Shown here one piece after another: positions 1 to 11,733 of a stretch of 64,000 nucleotides of DNA (its first letter is position 1; the number at the start of each line of letters is the position of its first letter). The notes beneath the pieces are model-generated. The model worked only from the letters and a program-made list of their open reading frames with translations. It made no database searches and was not told the origin of the DNA. The stretch comes from Blepharisma japonicum (taxonomy: Eukaryota > Ciliophora > Heterotrichea > Heterotrichida > Blepharismidae), in assembly GCA_949751835.1 (NCBI GenBank), contig CATKHK010000080.1, positions 124,001 to 188,000 on the forward strand. The letters are read 5' to 3'. Made by a program: the position numbers and the translations under genes.

Positions 1-1187
1 GTTTATATTTTATAAGAGTTTTACCGGACTAAATATAAGCATTTTCTATTATAGAATAGGCTTTTAGCCTCTGATAGTTTCCCTTCCAAAAGACCCTTTA
101 TTTCTCGAGCTCGAAAAATGCCTAAATTTTGATAGATTATGCCTATCTTGAATTTTTGATAAAATATTTCGCATAAGATTTAATTCAAAAATTAAAAAAA
201 CTAAGTGACGAATCATTAAGAATTTAGCTATAGAAGCAGTTGCGTTTTGTGTACTCATCTGTTATAATTTAAATAGTTAAATACTTTAAAATAAATAGAT
301 TTATAATTAAAATCTTTAAAGTAATTTATTAGCCATTTTTAGATGCCGAAATATTATAATTAGACTAAATTAAAAGCTTTAAGGCTAATTTACAATAAAC
401 ATTGAGGAATCACTTATTTTTAAATACTGATAAACAAATTTGCAAAAATAAATAAAATCTACGATACAATTCTGTGAAATTTTATTAAGCAATAGAATAT
501 ATTATATTATAATTATAAAATTAAATAAATCAAAACCTTTTTATTTGGAAACTAGGTAACTTGAAAGCAAAAATATTTATACTATTACCCCTTGCATTAA
601 CTTTGCTTTAAATCTCTAATTAGTCATTAACCTTAAATCTTTAGGGTTTCTCATCTGTAGCGAGCAAGCTGGATATAAATTTCTTATGACGTATTTCATA
701 GCAAATTTTAAATGGAGAGGAAAAAAATATAAATTCGTCCCAATTCTATGCTTCTATGGTAATTTCTCTATTTAGAAAGTACGATGAATTTAGGGAAATA
801 TATCGCTTGATATTAATTTTGTATATATAGCTTTGAGGATGTTTTATATTGGCTTTTAAGAAGGTAGCAGCACCATTTTCTGAGTTAGAGTTCATATATA
901 TATGTCTTCTCTTAGTTTTAGCCAGGATTTATCTTCTTAGATCTGAGATATGCGTAGGCTCTAATTATGAACCAGCTGCGGTTGCAATTTTATTCTGACA
1001 GCTTATTTTCTCTATTCTAGTATAAGATTTTGAAGAGTCTTTTGTTTTTGAAACTAAATAAAAAACAGAATTCAAATTACTACTCAAAAAGTAAAACTAT
1101 AAAGAATAAGCAATTAAAATTAATAATTAAACAGATATATAAAATATGGCAAGACATTTTGATAAATTCTAAAATTAATATATTAAA
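1..1187. repeat. Upstream half of a direct duplication (copy A), non-coding
   Basis: Gene-free stretch ahead of the first PH-kinase. It aligns along its length with about 3206-4436, the region ahead of the second PH-kinase, sharing for example the blocks around 70-130 and 3270-3330, 240-330 and 3440-3530, and 880-970 and 4140-4230, with scattered substitutions and indels. The similarity runs into both coding regions, so promoter, 5' UTR and gene were duplicated together. The short minus-strand reading frame at 64-258 is not kept in the other copy, so I do not call it a gene. The left end of the duplication may lie outside the window. Confidence 0.75.
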
Positions 1188-2522
1188 ATGACAACATTAG
1201 GATCGCTTGATAGAACCTTTCAAAATCCACTTAAATTTTGAAAGTCCTGCAATAAAATTCCTTTAGCTCCTCGTGAGCTATACCGAGGAAAGCTTTTGGA
1301 AGTTATAGAGACTGGAATAACTATAGAGTGCAACTTTGCACTTACAAAGAAATATTTAATTAAACTAGATATATCAGGGTCCCCAAGCATGATGGCATCC
1401 CTTGAATGGAAGCAGATTACAGTTTTTCAAGAAAATCTTGAAATAGGGTTTTCCCTTGGATGTAAAAAATTTTATGTTGAAAATGAAGACGAACTAAACA
1501 ATTGGATAAATTATTTATCAAAAATTGCAATAATGTCCGACATTCAACACTATTATACATTTGAGAAAATCATTGGAAAAGGGTCAAATTCTACTGTTTA
1601 TTTGGGAAAAAAGGTTGCAAGCTCAAAATTTTTTGCAATAAAATCCATTTCAAAAAGATTAACTTCTCAAAGCTTAGAGTCCATTGCAAGTGAAATAAAA
1701 ATTATGAGGAAGCTTAACCACCCTAATATTTTAAATCTCCATCAAGTATTTGAAAATGAAACACACATTTATATGATTTTAGACTATGTTGAAGGAGGGA
1801 ATTTATACGAAAAAATCATTAAAAAAAAGACCCTTCCAGAAACTTTGGTGATGAAATTTTGTAGAGAGTTTTTGAATGTACTAAAGTATTTAAATTCAAA
1901 AAAAATTATACACAGAGATATTAAATTAGAGAACATTTTATTAACTAGCCAAGATGATAGTCTTGAATTTAAACTAGCTGATTTTGGTTTAGCAACAAAA
2001 GTAACGGATGATTTAACAGTAAGATGTGGATCTCCAGGATATATTGCCCCAGAAGTTTTAAAAAAAGAGAAATATAGGCAAAAAGTCGATGTTTTCGGAG
2101 CTGGAGTTGTTTTATATATATTACTTACAGGGAAAATGCCTTTTTTTGGGCATTTTCAAGAGCAAGTGCTAGAGAAAAACAAAAAGTGCAATATAAATTT
2201 CCATGATGATGCTTTACAACATGTATCTAAAGAATTTATTGATTTGATTCAAAAAATGACTTCTCCCTGCCCTAAACTACGCATTTCACCACGAAGAGCA
2301 TTAAAGCATCAATGCTTTTCAAGGTATTTTACAAGAAAAGAGTCATCCAATCAGTCTATGAGCATGTGTGAGCGTAAACACTCAAGAAAAGATAAAATAA
2401 CTCTAACAAAATCTCTAGAAATTTCACAAACTCAAACCATTGTTCTCCAAACAAATTTTGCACCAATGAAGAGAGCCATTAAAATAAGGAAAGAGCTTAT
2501 GAAAATGATAAAATGCTATTAA
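1188..2522 (+). CDS. PH-domain/CaMK-like Ser/Thr protein kinase (paralogue 1)
   Basis: Predicted 444-residue kinase. I chose the ATG at 1188 because the frame stays open upstream of the first long stop-free stretch if the TGA shortly after it is read as Trp, and because paralogue 2 has the same N-terminus (LGSLDRTFQNPLKFW). Residues ~35-120 look like a PH domain ending in the typical C-terminal helix with Trp (ELNNWINYL). The kinase domain spans ~125-375, with ATP-binding Lys near 152 (FAIKS), catalytic HRD near 242-244 (IIHRDIKLEN), DFG near 265 and GSPGYIAPE. All catalytic residues are present, so it should be active, most like the CaMK group. A basic, Ser/Thr-rich tail follows. Lipid binding and substrates are unknown. 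It lacks about ten residues before the catalytic Lys that paralogue 2 carries. Confidence 0.88.
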
Positions 2523-2559
2523 AATAAATATTTAATTTTATTCAAAAAATTTAAATTAA

Positions 2560-2935
2560 GTAATTTTTCTTGGCTAACTAAAGTTGGCTCATACCATTTT
2601 CAGCCTTTTAGAGCGTCATTATCATATGCTACCAATATCAAAGTGCCATCTGGATAGATAAACACTTCACTGTTGTGATATTTGCCAGCTAGAAACTCAC
2701 CCATAAGCTTTGCAATCTTTATATAAGTTTTAATTTAATAAATTGGTACCAGCAACTGTCTCAGTAATAAATTTCCCTTTCCCATTCTTCTTGTCATTTG
2801 TCCAATATCCCTCATATAGCCTGCTATCATGATAATTATGACTCCATACCCACTTTTGGTGGTGTTATTTATTAAAAAAACAGTATATTCATCTTCATTG
2901 GAATATTTATAATGACCTTCTATATGAAATATGTT
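2560..2935 (-). pseudogene. Decayed tail of a MORN-repeat gene
   Basis: Read on the minus strand, this matches the 3' end of the intact MORN gene (5880-6250) closely, including the Trp-Tyr-Glu-Pro-Thr-Leu ending. It has single-base indels (around 2720-2740 and 2835-2870) and in-frame stops where the intact gene is open, for example near 2700-2712. Only the last few MORN repeats remain and no upstream body is present, so this is a truncated pseudogene made when the kinase plus neighbouring MORN tail was duplicated. Similarity fades near 2935. Confidence 0.8.
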
Positions 2936-4436
2936 TCCTAAAATAAATTTGTATAAAAAAGTTCCAGTTTAGGATCAAGAGTAGTTAATATCCCAATAAG
3001 TAGGATTTCCCCAATGGTTCGCTATCTAATCGAAGTGAAGAAGATAAATATTCAATAGCAATCTTTTATTATATATATTTTTATTAATTTTCAGCTTTAT
3101 AATTCTTGAATTCACAAAATGTATTTTAAAAATAAATATTACCTCTATCACCATCTTAAAGGATCTATTAGTTTTCATTTAATAATTAAACAAATTTTTA
3201 GACTAGTTTTTATTATATAAGGATGCCATCTGACTAATATATGTATTTTCTATTAGAAAAAAGGTTTTAGCCTCTGATAATTTCCCTTCTAAAAAACTCA
3301 CTAAGTATTTCTCGAGCTAGAAAATATACTTAAAATTGGATATACCTTGCTTGACTTTATTTTTGGAAAAAATATTCTGCTTAAGATTTAGTTCAATATG
3401 AAAGCTTTAAGAATTAGCTATTGAATAAATTTCATTTTTTGTGCTGATCTGTTATAATTTGGATAGTGAAATACCTTAAAATAAATAGATTCATAATAAA
3501 ATTTGTACAAGTGATTTTATTAGCCATTTTTAGAAACAGCTTCTTGATGGCGAAAGTTTTTAATATGGTTGAATTAAAAGTTTAAGGCCTATTTGACAAT
3601 AAACATACAAGAATCGCTTATTTTCAAATGCTGGTAAACAAAATAAAATCTATTAAATAATTCTATGATATTTCTTAAGGAAAAAAATTATTATATAAAA
3701 ATTATACAATTAAAAATCAAAGGCTATGATTTGGAAACTAGGCTACTTGATAGCAAAATTATTTATATTATTAGCCCCTTAGAATTAGCATGCTTTATAA
3801 AATTTCAAGTAATCTGAATTGCTTGATAGGATAAAATCAATAGAGTTCATGTATGGTTCGTTAGATTGTTAAATCACTAATTAGTGATCATCCCTGAATC
3901 TTTAGAGTCTTATCAACAGAAAATAAGCTAAAATGAGAATTTTTTAATGACGCATTTAATAAGAATTTTAAAATGGAGACGGAAGTATATAAATTCAACC
4001 CAGTTCTGTGCCTTCTATGGTAATTTATCTATTTAGAAAGTATGATCAGTTTAGGGCAATATATTCATTGGATGTTTAATTTTGACATATACTGCTTTGA
4101 AGAGTTTTCATATAAGCTTTTAAAAAATAACAGCACCAATTTCAGTTTTAGAGTTCATAAAGGTCCTTCTATTAGGCTCAGCCAGGATTTAAAAGATTAT
4201 CCTGCATGATCCTAGGCATGGGCAAACTTTAATCATGAACCAGTTGTAGTAGAAATTTTTTGTGAGGTTTTTATTTTATGAACTCAAAAAAAATTTCGAA
4301 ATCGAAAAAAAATAGAATTATGGATTGCCTTACAAAAGAGAAAGAAACTCTAAAAATAGGCTTTTAAAATTAATAATTTAATAGATGTATATAATATGGC
4401 ACGGCTTTTTGATAAATTCTATAATTAATATATTAA
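2936..4436. repeat. Duplication junction and copy B upstream region
   Basis: No gene seen. About 2936-3205 is unmatched filler between the two duplicate copies. From about 3206 to 4436 the sequence is the counterpart of 1-1187. The parts nearest the kinase start (about 4380-4436 against 1130-1187) are well kept, which may mark promoter or leader sequence. No promoter motif could be identified with confidence. Confidence 0.65.
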
Positions 4437-5825
4437 ATGATAGATTTAGGATCACTTGATAGAACCTTCCAAAATCCACTTAAATTTTGAAGATCCTGCA
4501 TTAGCAAACATATAAAACTTCGTGAGTTGCATCGAGGAAAGCTTTTAGAAGTAGTAGAGACTGGAATGGGTATAGAAAACAACTTTATACTTACAAAAAA
4601 ATATTTAATAAAGCTAGATGAATCAGGGCATCCAAATATGATGACATCCCTTGAATGGAAGCATATTACATGCTTTCAAGAAAACCTTGAAAATAGCACA
4701 AGGTTTGGATTTTCCCTAGGTTGCAAAAGTTCAGCAAAAGATTTTTATGTTGAAAATGAAGATGAACTTAACAATTGGATTAGTCATTTATCAAAAATCG
4801 GAATAATGACTGACATTCAAGACTATTATACATTCGAAAAAATAATTGGAAAAGGATCAAATTCTACTGTTTATTTAGGAAAAAATGTTGCAAACCAGTT
4901 AGCTCAGATGATTTCAGAAAGAAGCTCAACTTTTTTTGCAATAAAATCCATTTCAAAAAAACAAACTTTGCAAACCTTAGAGTCCATTGCAAGTGAAATA
5001 AAAATTATGAGGAAGCTTAATCACCCTAATATTGTAAATTTGCATCAAGTATTTGAAAATGAAACTCATATTTATATGGTTTTAGACTATGTTGAAGGAG
5101 GGAATTTATATGAAAAAATCACAAGAAAAAAGACCCTTCCAGAAGCTTTGGTGATGAAATTTTGCAGAGAGTTTTTGAATGTACTAAAATATTTAAATTC
5201 AAAAAAAATTATACACAGAGATATTAAACTAGAGAACATTTTATTAAATAACCAAGATGATAATCTTGATTTTAAACTAGCTGACTTTGGTCTAGCAACC
5301 AGAGTAGCAGATGATTTAACAGTAAGATGTGGATCACCTGGATACATTGCTCCAGAGGTTTTAAAAAGGGAGAAATATGGGCAAAAAGTCGATATTTTCG
5401 GAATTGGAATTGTTGTATATATTTTACTTACAGGAAAAATGCCTTTCTTTGGATATTTTCAAGAGCAAGTGCTTGAGAAAAACAAAGAATGCAATATAAA
5501 TTTCCATATTGATGCTTTACAACATGTATCTAAAGAATCAATTGACTTACTTCAAAAAATGACTTCCCCATGCCCTAAACTACGAATTTCTCCAAGAAGA
5601 GCCTTAAAACATAAATGCTTTTTAAGGTATATTAAAAGAAAAGAATCATCTAATCAGTCCATGAGCATGTATGAGCGTAAACACTTAAGTAAAAGTAAAA
5701 TAACTCTGACAAAATCTTTAGAAATTTCTCAAACTCAAACCATTGTTCTCCAAACTAATTTCGCACCAATGAAGAGAGCAATTAAGATAAGGCAAGAGCT
5801 TATGAAAATGATAAAATGCTGTTAA
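4437..5825 (+). CDS. PH-domain/CaMK-like Ser/Thr protein kinase (paralogue 2)
   Basis: Predicted 462 residues, the closest relative of the kinase at 1188-2522. The start at 4437 gives the shared N-terminus MIDLGSLDRTFQNPLKFW, in which the Trp is encoded by TGA (4488-4490). The PH-like domain is about residues 35-125 and ends in ELNNWISHL. The kinase domain covers about 130-395, with Lys near 170 (FFAIKS), HRD near 260-262, DFG near 283 and GSPGYIAPEVL. It is predicted to be catalytically competent. The C-terminal tail (about 50 residues, basic, ending MKRAIKIRQELMKMIKCC) is nearly identical to that of paralogue 1, showing recent duplication or gene conversion. A convergent MORN gene ends 43 bp downstream. 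Confidence 0.9.
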
Positions 5826-5868
5826 AATAAATTTTTTAATTTAATTCAAAAAAATTTAAATTAAGAAA

Positions 5869-8370
5869 TTATCCTTGGCTAACCAAAGTTGGCTCATACC
5901 ATTTCCAGCCTTTTAAAACACCATCATCATATGCTACCAAAATCAAAGTGCCATCTGCATATCTGAACACTCCACTATTGTGGTATTTGCCATCTAGAAA
6001 CTCTCCTTCATAAACGATGCAGTCTTTATATAAAGTTTTAATTTTAGTAAACTGGTACCAGCAGCTGTCTCCAGTAATAAATGTCCCTTTCCCATTCTTC
6101 TTGTCATTTGCCCAATATCCCTCATATAGCCTGTTATCATGATAATTCATGACTCCATACCCACTTTTAGTGTTATTTATAAAAGACCCTGCAAATTCAT
6201 CTCCATTGGAATATTTATAATGACCTTCCCCATGAATATAATTATTTTTCCATTGTCCAGTATATGTTTCATTATTTTTATACGAAATAAATCCATATCC
6301 ATCCTTTAAATCCTCAACAAAATCTCCTTCATAAATCGTTCCATTTTCATTAGAAAATCCTTTACCATTTCTTTTGTCTGACTTTCAGTAGCCTTTATAA
6401 CTATCTCCATTAGAATATAGATAGATTCCAAATCCGTCTTTAAATCCATCTTTAAACTCTCCAATATAAGTATCGTTGCTTGCCAAAGTTAGGTTTCCTT
6501 TATTGTGCATGCTATTTCCTTTCCATTCTCCTTCATAAATATCTCCATTAGAAAAAAATAATTTTCCAAATCCATCTTTTAAGCCAAATTTAAATTCGCC
6601 TTCATAGAAATCTCCACTGTCATATGTAAGATTTCCTTTCCAATAAGGTTTACACAAATTAACATTATTTTCTTTGCAGATTGAGGCAAGATTTATAAAA
6701 TCATCGACAAATTCTGCTAGAACTGATGTTCCGTTTGAATAAAAAATTCTACCAGAGCCTTTCTTTTTCCCTTTTTCCCAAATTCCTTCAAATTTCTCGC
6801 CTTGTGCATCAAGAAAGCTTCCAAATCCATCAAGTACTTCATCTTTAAAATCCCCTTCTAAAATCTCTCCATTAGCTTTTAGTATTTTCCCTTTTCCTTC
6901 AAATTTGTCATTTTTCCATTCTCCGAAATATTTATCGCCATTTGCCTTGCTAAAAGCTCCATTTCCATGCTTTAGTCCGTCTTTAAAATCGCCTTCATAG
7001 TAATCTCCTGATGAATAATTCATTTTTCCGTTGAAGTAAATTTTATCATTTTTCCATTCCCCATCATAAATATCTCCATTAGAAAAATAGCAGATCCCTT
7101 TCCCATGTTTTAGGCTATCTTTGAAATCGCCTATATAGGTTTCATTATTTGCTAATAAATATTTTCCTTGGTTGTGCAATTTACCATAATTTCATATACC
7201 TTCATACATATCTCCATTAGAAAAGTTAAATTTCCCTCTTCCATGCATTATATCATCATAAAATTCTCCTGCAAAGGAATCACCATTTTCCATGGTAAGA
7301 ATTCCTTTGCCATTTCGTTTTCCATTCCACTCACCTTCATATTTTTCTCCGCTTTTATACAAAATTGTACCAGTTGGGGATCTTTCATCATTTAGGAAAA
7401 TCCCTTCATATGTATCTTGATTTTTAAATGTAAATCTCCCAAAGCCACTTTTCTTATTGTTTTCCCATTCGCCTTCATATTTATAGCCCTCTTTTAATTG
7501 AATAAGCACTCCAAAACCATCTTTCAGCCCATTTACAAAATTTCCTTCATAGCTGCTTATATTTGTATAGGTCAAATTTCCATTTCCATATGGCTTATCA
7601 TCCAACCATGAGCCTTTATATATGCTTTTGTCCTCTTCATTTAAAAATATTCCAAATCCTTTTCTCAGTCCTCTTTCGAAGTTTCCATCATATTTGCTAC
7701 CATTTTTAAAAATTAAAACTCCCTGCCCCTGTCGCAATCCATTTTCAAGATCTCCTTTGTATACTCGACCGTCAGCATAATTGCAAGAAAATAGACCAGT
7801 TGCTTTGTCATTTATAAAAGTACCTTCAAAAATATCCCCATTATCAAAAACAAGGACCCCTTGCCCATCTTTGATACCATTCTTGAATTCACCTTTGTAG
7901 TAATTATTTTTAGAATACTTTATCCGCCCTTCTTTAATATTTAAAGCCACAGGTACAACTAATGCAGATATTAAGACGACGATGAGCAATATTAAACTTT
8001 TGCCATGGCATTTTTTATATGCATTTACAAACTTTTCTTTATCAATGTTTATTTGATAATCCAAGCCTGTATCCTCCTCTTTCTTGCCAAGTTTATCATC
8101 ATTTGGTATGTAATTACATAAAAACCCCACAAGATTAGTTTTTGGGGCTGGATCTCGTATAAGAAGATTGACTTTTGGAGTCTCTTCTATAGTACTCATT
8201 TCCTGATATCTAGAGTCTGGATTAATCGGTGAAAGAGGTGTGCAATTCAAATGGTGACTAACGTGGTCATCGCATACTAAAATATTGGACTCTGAGGTGC
8301 ATATAAATTTCGCATCATTTGTGCACTCTTCTAATACGCATTTGGACATTTTTACTACAACAGAATGCAT
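5869..8370 (-). CDS. B-box-like / transmembrane / MORN-repeat protein
   Basis: A single 833-residue protein once two TGA codons (7192-7194 and 6385-6387) are read as Trp. Both replace the aromatic residue in MORN-type Y-x-G-x-W units. The N-terminus (~8-45) has a B-box-like Cys/His module (CVLEEC...CTSESNILVCDDHVSHH). A hydrophobic span about 125-147 (ILLIVVLISALVVPVAL) is a likely membrane anchor. The rest is about 27 MORN repeats of roughly 23 residues with the YEGEW...GxG pattern. MORN arrays bind membranes or build cytoskeletal scaffolds, and a membrane-tethered scaffold is inferred here. A second Met at residue 8 is an alternative start. A decayed copy of its 3' end lies at 2560-2935. 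Confidence 0.88.
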
Positions 8371-9472
8371 AAAAAAATAGCAGCATAATGTGCAGCGTAA
8401 CAGAAATTTCTAAAAGTTCCAAAGGGAAAAGCCTTAAGCTTGTTTACTCTTTGATTAATTCTAAAATTATTGATTCTTATTAATCGCTAACTTAGGATTT
8501 TTTTCTACGCAGTATTAAGTGCAACAAAAATATCCACAAAGAACGCAAATATAAGATTTCGTTTCAAACTTAGTCAAATATATGAAGCGCATTAATTATC
8601 ATAAATATTAATTAGAAGTTTGCATTTTTACTGGTTTAAGATGTTTAAGATCTTAAAAATGGAAAGAGTTATCTATGATGCCATCTCACAGAATCTGGGA
8701 TTTTATGTATTTGGCATCACAAAGCTTCTTGAAAAATATAAAAAACAATGATTTTTGTATTTCTAATCAGTATAAAGGCTGATCAAATTTTTTCTTGTGC
8801 CAATGAAATAAACTATTAATCTCTGTTCAAAAAGAATAAGTGATTTTTTAAATATCTATTTTGATAAGAATATTTTTAAGTCAATGTGTATAAATATCGA
8901 ACAAGTTATAACCTTAACCTTTGAATTGAGAAAGATAAGAAACAAATCAAAATTTTTTTTTAAGTAAAATTTTTTAAATTGACTTTAATTAGAAAATCAT
9001 ATCAATAAATATAAAAACTTATTGTTTGCATTTTTTAAATTAGCTCACTATACTTTTACGGACTAAAAAAATTTGGTAAATAATGATAATTAAATAATGC
9101 ATGTTTTTTGCAATATCGATTTAATTAAAAAAAATTCAAAATATATTTACTATAAGAACGATTTTTTAAAAAAAAAAGGTCGACTTTTGATCAGCATAAT
9201 GGAAAGCCGAATTCAAAATATCCAACATAATTTTTTCAAAAATACCTTCAGAAATCCAAAAATTATCTCAACATATAAGTAATAAAAATAATATTAGATG
9301 GAAAAATCGAATAATAAGTGACTAGAAAATAATTGAAAATTAAGCAAAAACTATGTAGTTTGCTGCAAAATATCAAAATCATAAAGAAATAGGGCTAGTA
9401 TTAGCCTTTTATGATTTTATCATTATTTATAACTTTTTAACAATTATAAGAAAATGTAATATTTTACAAAAT
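8371..9472. other. Intergenic, AT-rich
   Basis: No supportable gene. A small plus-strand frame (9097-9282) is Asn/Lys/Ile-rich, as random AT-rich sequence would be, and has no family features. A 7-bp inverted repeat (8677-8683 with 8712-8718) could form a hairpin. Nothing else stands out. This should contain the promoter of the MORN gene, near 8371-8500. Confidence 0.6.
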
Positions 9473-10825
9473 TTATAGATTACTGTTCAGCTTCGTAAGT
9501 TTATGTCTTAAATCCTTCAAACTCTGCTCATTAAGCTCTGAGTAGTCATCTTTACTTGGCTTCTTTGATATTTGACCTGATTTTGATTTCTGTCCCTTAA
9601 ATTCTGGTCTCTTTACCGTATGTACACTTTTAGACCGATTATCAAAATTTGTAAACCATTTATGCATAATAGCACATTCTGGTGTAATCCTGAGATCTGG
9701 TAGAGTGCAAGTGAGTTTTTTTACCAAATCAATTCCTTGTCTAGAAACATCTCGCAAAGTTTCATCATGGAAACAAATATTACCGCTTCTATTCTTCTCT
9801 AAGACTCTTTGAGGGGTGGATCCATGAAATGGCATTTTTCCTGAAAGAAGTATATATATAATAATCCCTACACTAAAAGTATCAACTTCAATCCCATATG
9901 GCTGCTTTCTTAAAACCTCTGGAGCAATATACCCAGGCGATCCACATCTTACTGTTGATTTTTCGCTAAGTTCTGCGCCAAGTCCAAAATCAGCAAGTTT
10001 AAAATCATAATCATTATCACGAGACTTTAATAGGATATTTTCCAGTTTTATATCTCTGTGGATGATTTCTTTACTTTTCAAATACTCTAGGACCCCGAGC
10101 ATTTTTTGGCTGAGTTTTTTCACTGTTTTTTCTGGCAAACACTTTTTTTCTATAATCCTATTGAAAAGATCGCCTCCTTTGACCAAATCAAGCACCAGAT
10201 AAACATTTGAAAAGCTCTCATAAACTTTGTACAAATTCACAATGTTAGGGTGCTTTAATTTTCTCATAATTTTAATTTCCCTTACTAGTGATTCTAGGCC
10301 TTTTGCAATTTTTTGTTTAGGAATTACTTTAATTGCATACTCTTTTCCAGCCTTAATACAAGTCGCGGCATAAACATTTGAAAAAGCTCCACTCCCAATG
10401 ATTTTTCCAAATGTAAAGCTATCTTTTATTCCAGTCATAATTCCGACTGATGACAAGCTTTCCAGCCAAATTTGTAACTCATGCTCACTATTAACATAAA
10501 AGTCTTTGGATTTTTCTTTATGGCCTAAAGTAAATCCATAGCGAGTTGATTGTTCATTTTCTTCTATGAATGGCTCTATAAGCTTTCATTCAACATTACT
10601 CATAAGTTCAGGAGTTTTTGAGACCTTATTCAGCCTAATTAAAAACTTGGCTGACAGTATGTATGAGTTTTCTTCTGCTACTCCTAGACAGTTTGATTCT
10701 TGTAAGAGTCCTTGTAGGAGTACAGTGGTATTTTCTTGGTTATAAGGCAGCCAGAAACTAGTTGAGTTTTGAACTAATTCATCAATACTTGCAAACACAG
10801 ACATTAATATATTATTATTATCCAT
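9473..10825 (-). CDS. PH-domain/CaMK-like Ser/Thr protein kinase (paralogue 3)
   Basis: Predicted 450 residues, continuous when the TGA at 10586-10588 is read as Trp inside the PH-like domain. This is the same position as the TGG-coded Trp of SLEWK in paralogues 1 and 2. PH-like region about 40-120, ending in ELQIWLESL. Kinase domain about 137-385: glycine loop GSGAFSNVY, Lys near 166 (YAIKV), HRD near 256-258, DFG near 279-281, then GSPGYIAPEVL. All catalytic residues are intact. The tail is Lys/Ser-rich and differs from paralogues 1 and 2. It lies on the opposite strand to them and in tandem with paralogue 4, so the cluster grew by more than one event. Confidence 0.88.
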
Positions 10826-11733
10826 GACTAATTTTTTTGAGCCTATAAGAAAGCGGTTTCAGAATTTATTATTATTTATGACCATGGGTAAAACATAAGC
10901 TTGAAGCTATATAGCTTAGATCTAAGATATTGAATTAAATTAAGTGATTTTTCGCATTTTTATGTTAGCAAATTTTAGATTACTGTAAAAATAAAATGAA
11001 AAATAAAAGCCGAGATAATTAAAAAGATTTGATAAAAAAAATGCAAAGAAGGTGTAATTTAAATTAGTTTAAACTTATAATTCATAAGAAATATAAAAAA
11101 ATTTTGCTTGATTCAAATACAAAAAAGCTATTCTGCAGATATAAAGCAAATAAGTTGAAGTTTTTCTATTTTGATTAATAATAAGAAAACAAAAACAATT
11201 ATATGTGTTCATTTGATTTCTTCCTTTTTACTTAAGTTTCTTAGATTCTTAGCAAATAAACAATTTTAAAATCTTATTGTAAAATTTTACAACTAAACTG
11301 ACCATTTTTATGTGATTCTTTTTTTTTTTTTAAAAATTAGGTATCAGATAGCTTATTTAGTTTTTAATCATTCACTGCAGTTTTTATATTAATTCTTTCT
11401 TTCAAAAATAATATCTATCTACTAATATTTTTCATAAAAATAAGTGCTACCTTTATTTGAAAAATTCAATTTCATATTGCAAGAATTAAATTATAATCTC
11501 GTTAAAATTGATGCGCTTTGCCATTTCTAATTTCGCAAAAATTATATTATTGCCGCAGTGACTAATATTAACTTTAAACCCTCTATTGCATTCTTGGGAT
11601 ATTTTTTAATTTCGCAAAAATAAAATCCTTACAAAAATAATTATTAAATTAATGCATAGATATAAAATTATTTACTAAAGTAAATAAACACTTTTATGAA
11701 TGACATTTTACTTTTATGCATAATTAAGTATAA
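10826..11733. other. Intergenic, AT-rich
   Basis: No gene or structured element recognised. It contains a T-homopolymer run near 11320-11332 and otherwise looks like featureless AT-rich DNA between two tandem minus-strand kinases. Confidence 0.6.

Noticed and set aside
64-258. 64-codon minus-strand frame at the window start
   Set aside because: The duplicate copy (about 3270-3450) does not keep the frame or the start, and no family features are seen.
9097-9282. 61-codon plus-strand frame
   Set aside because: Asn/Lys/Ile/Phe composition expected from AT-rich random DNA; no motif; isolated.
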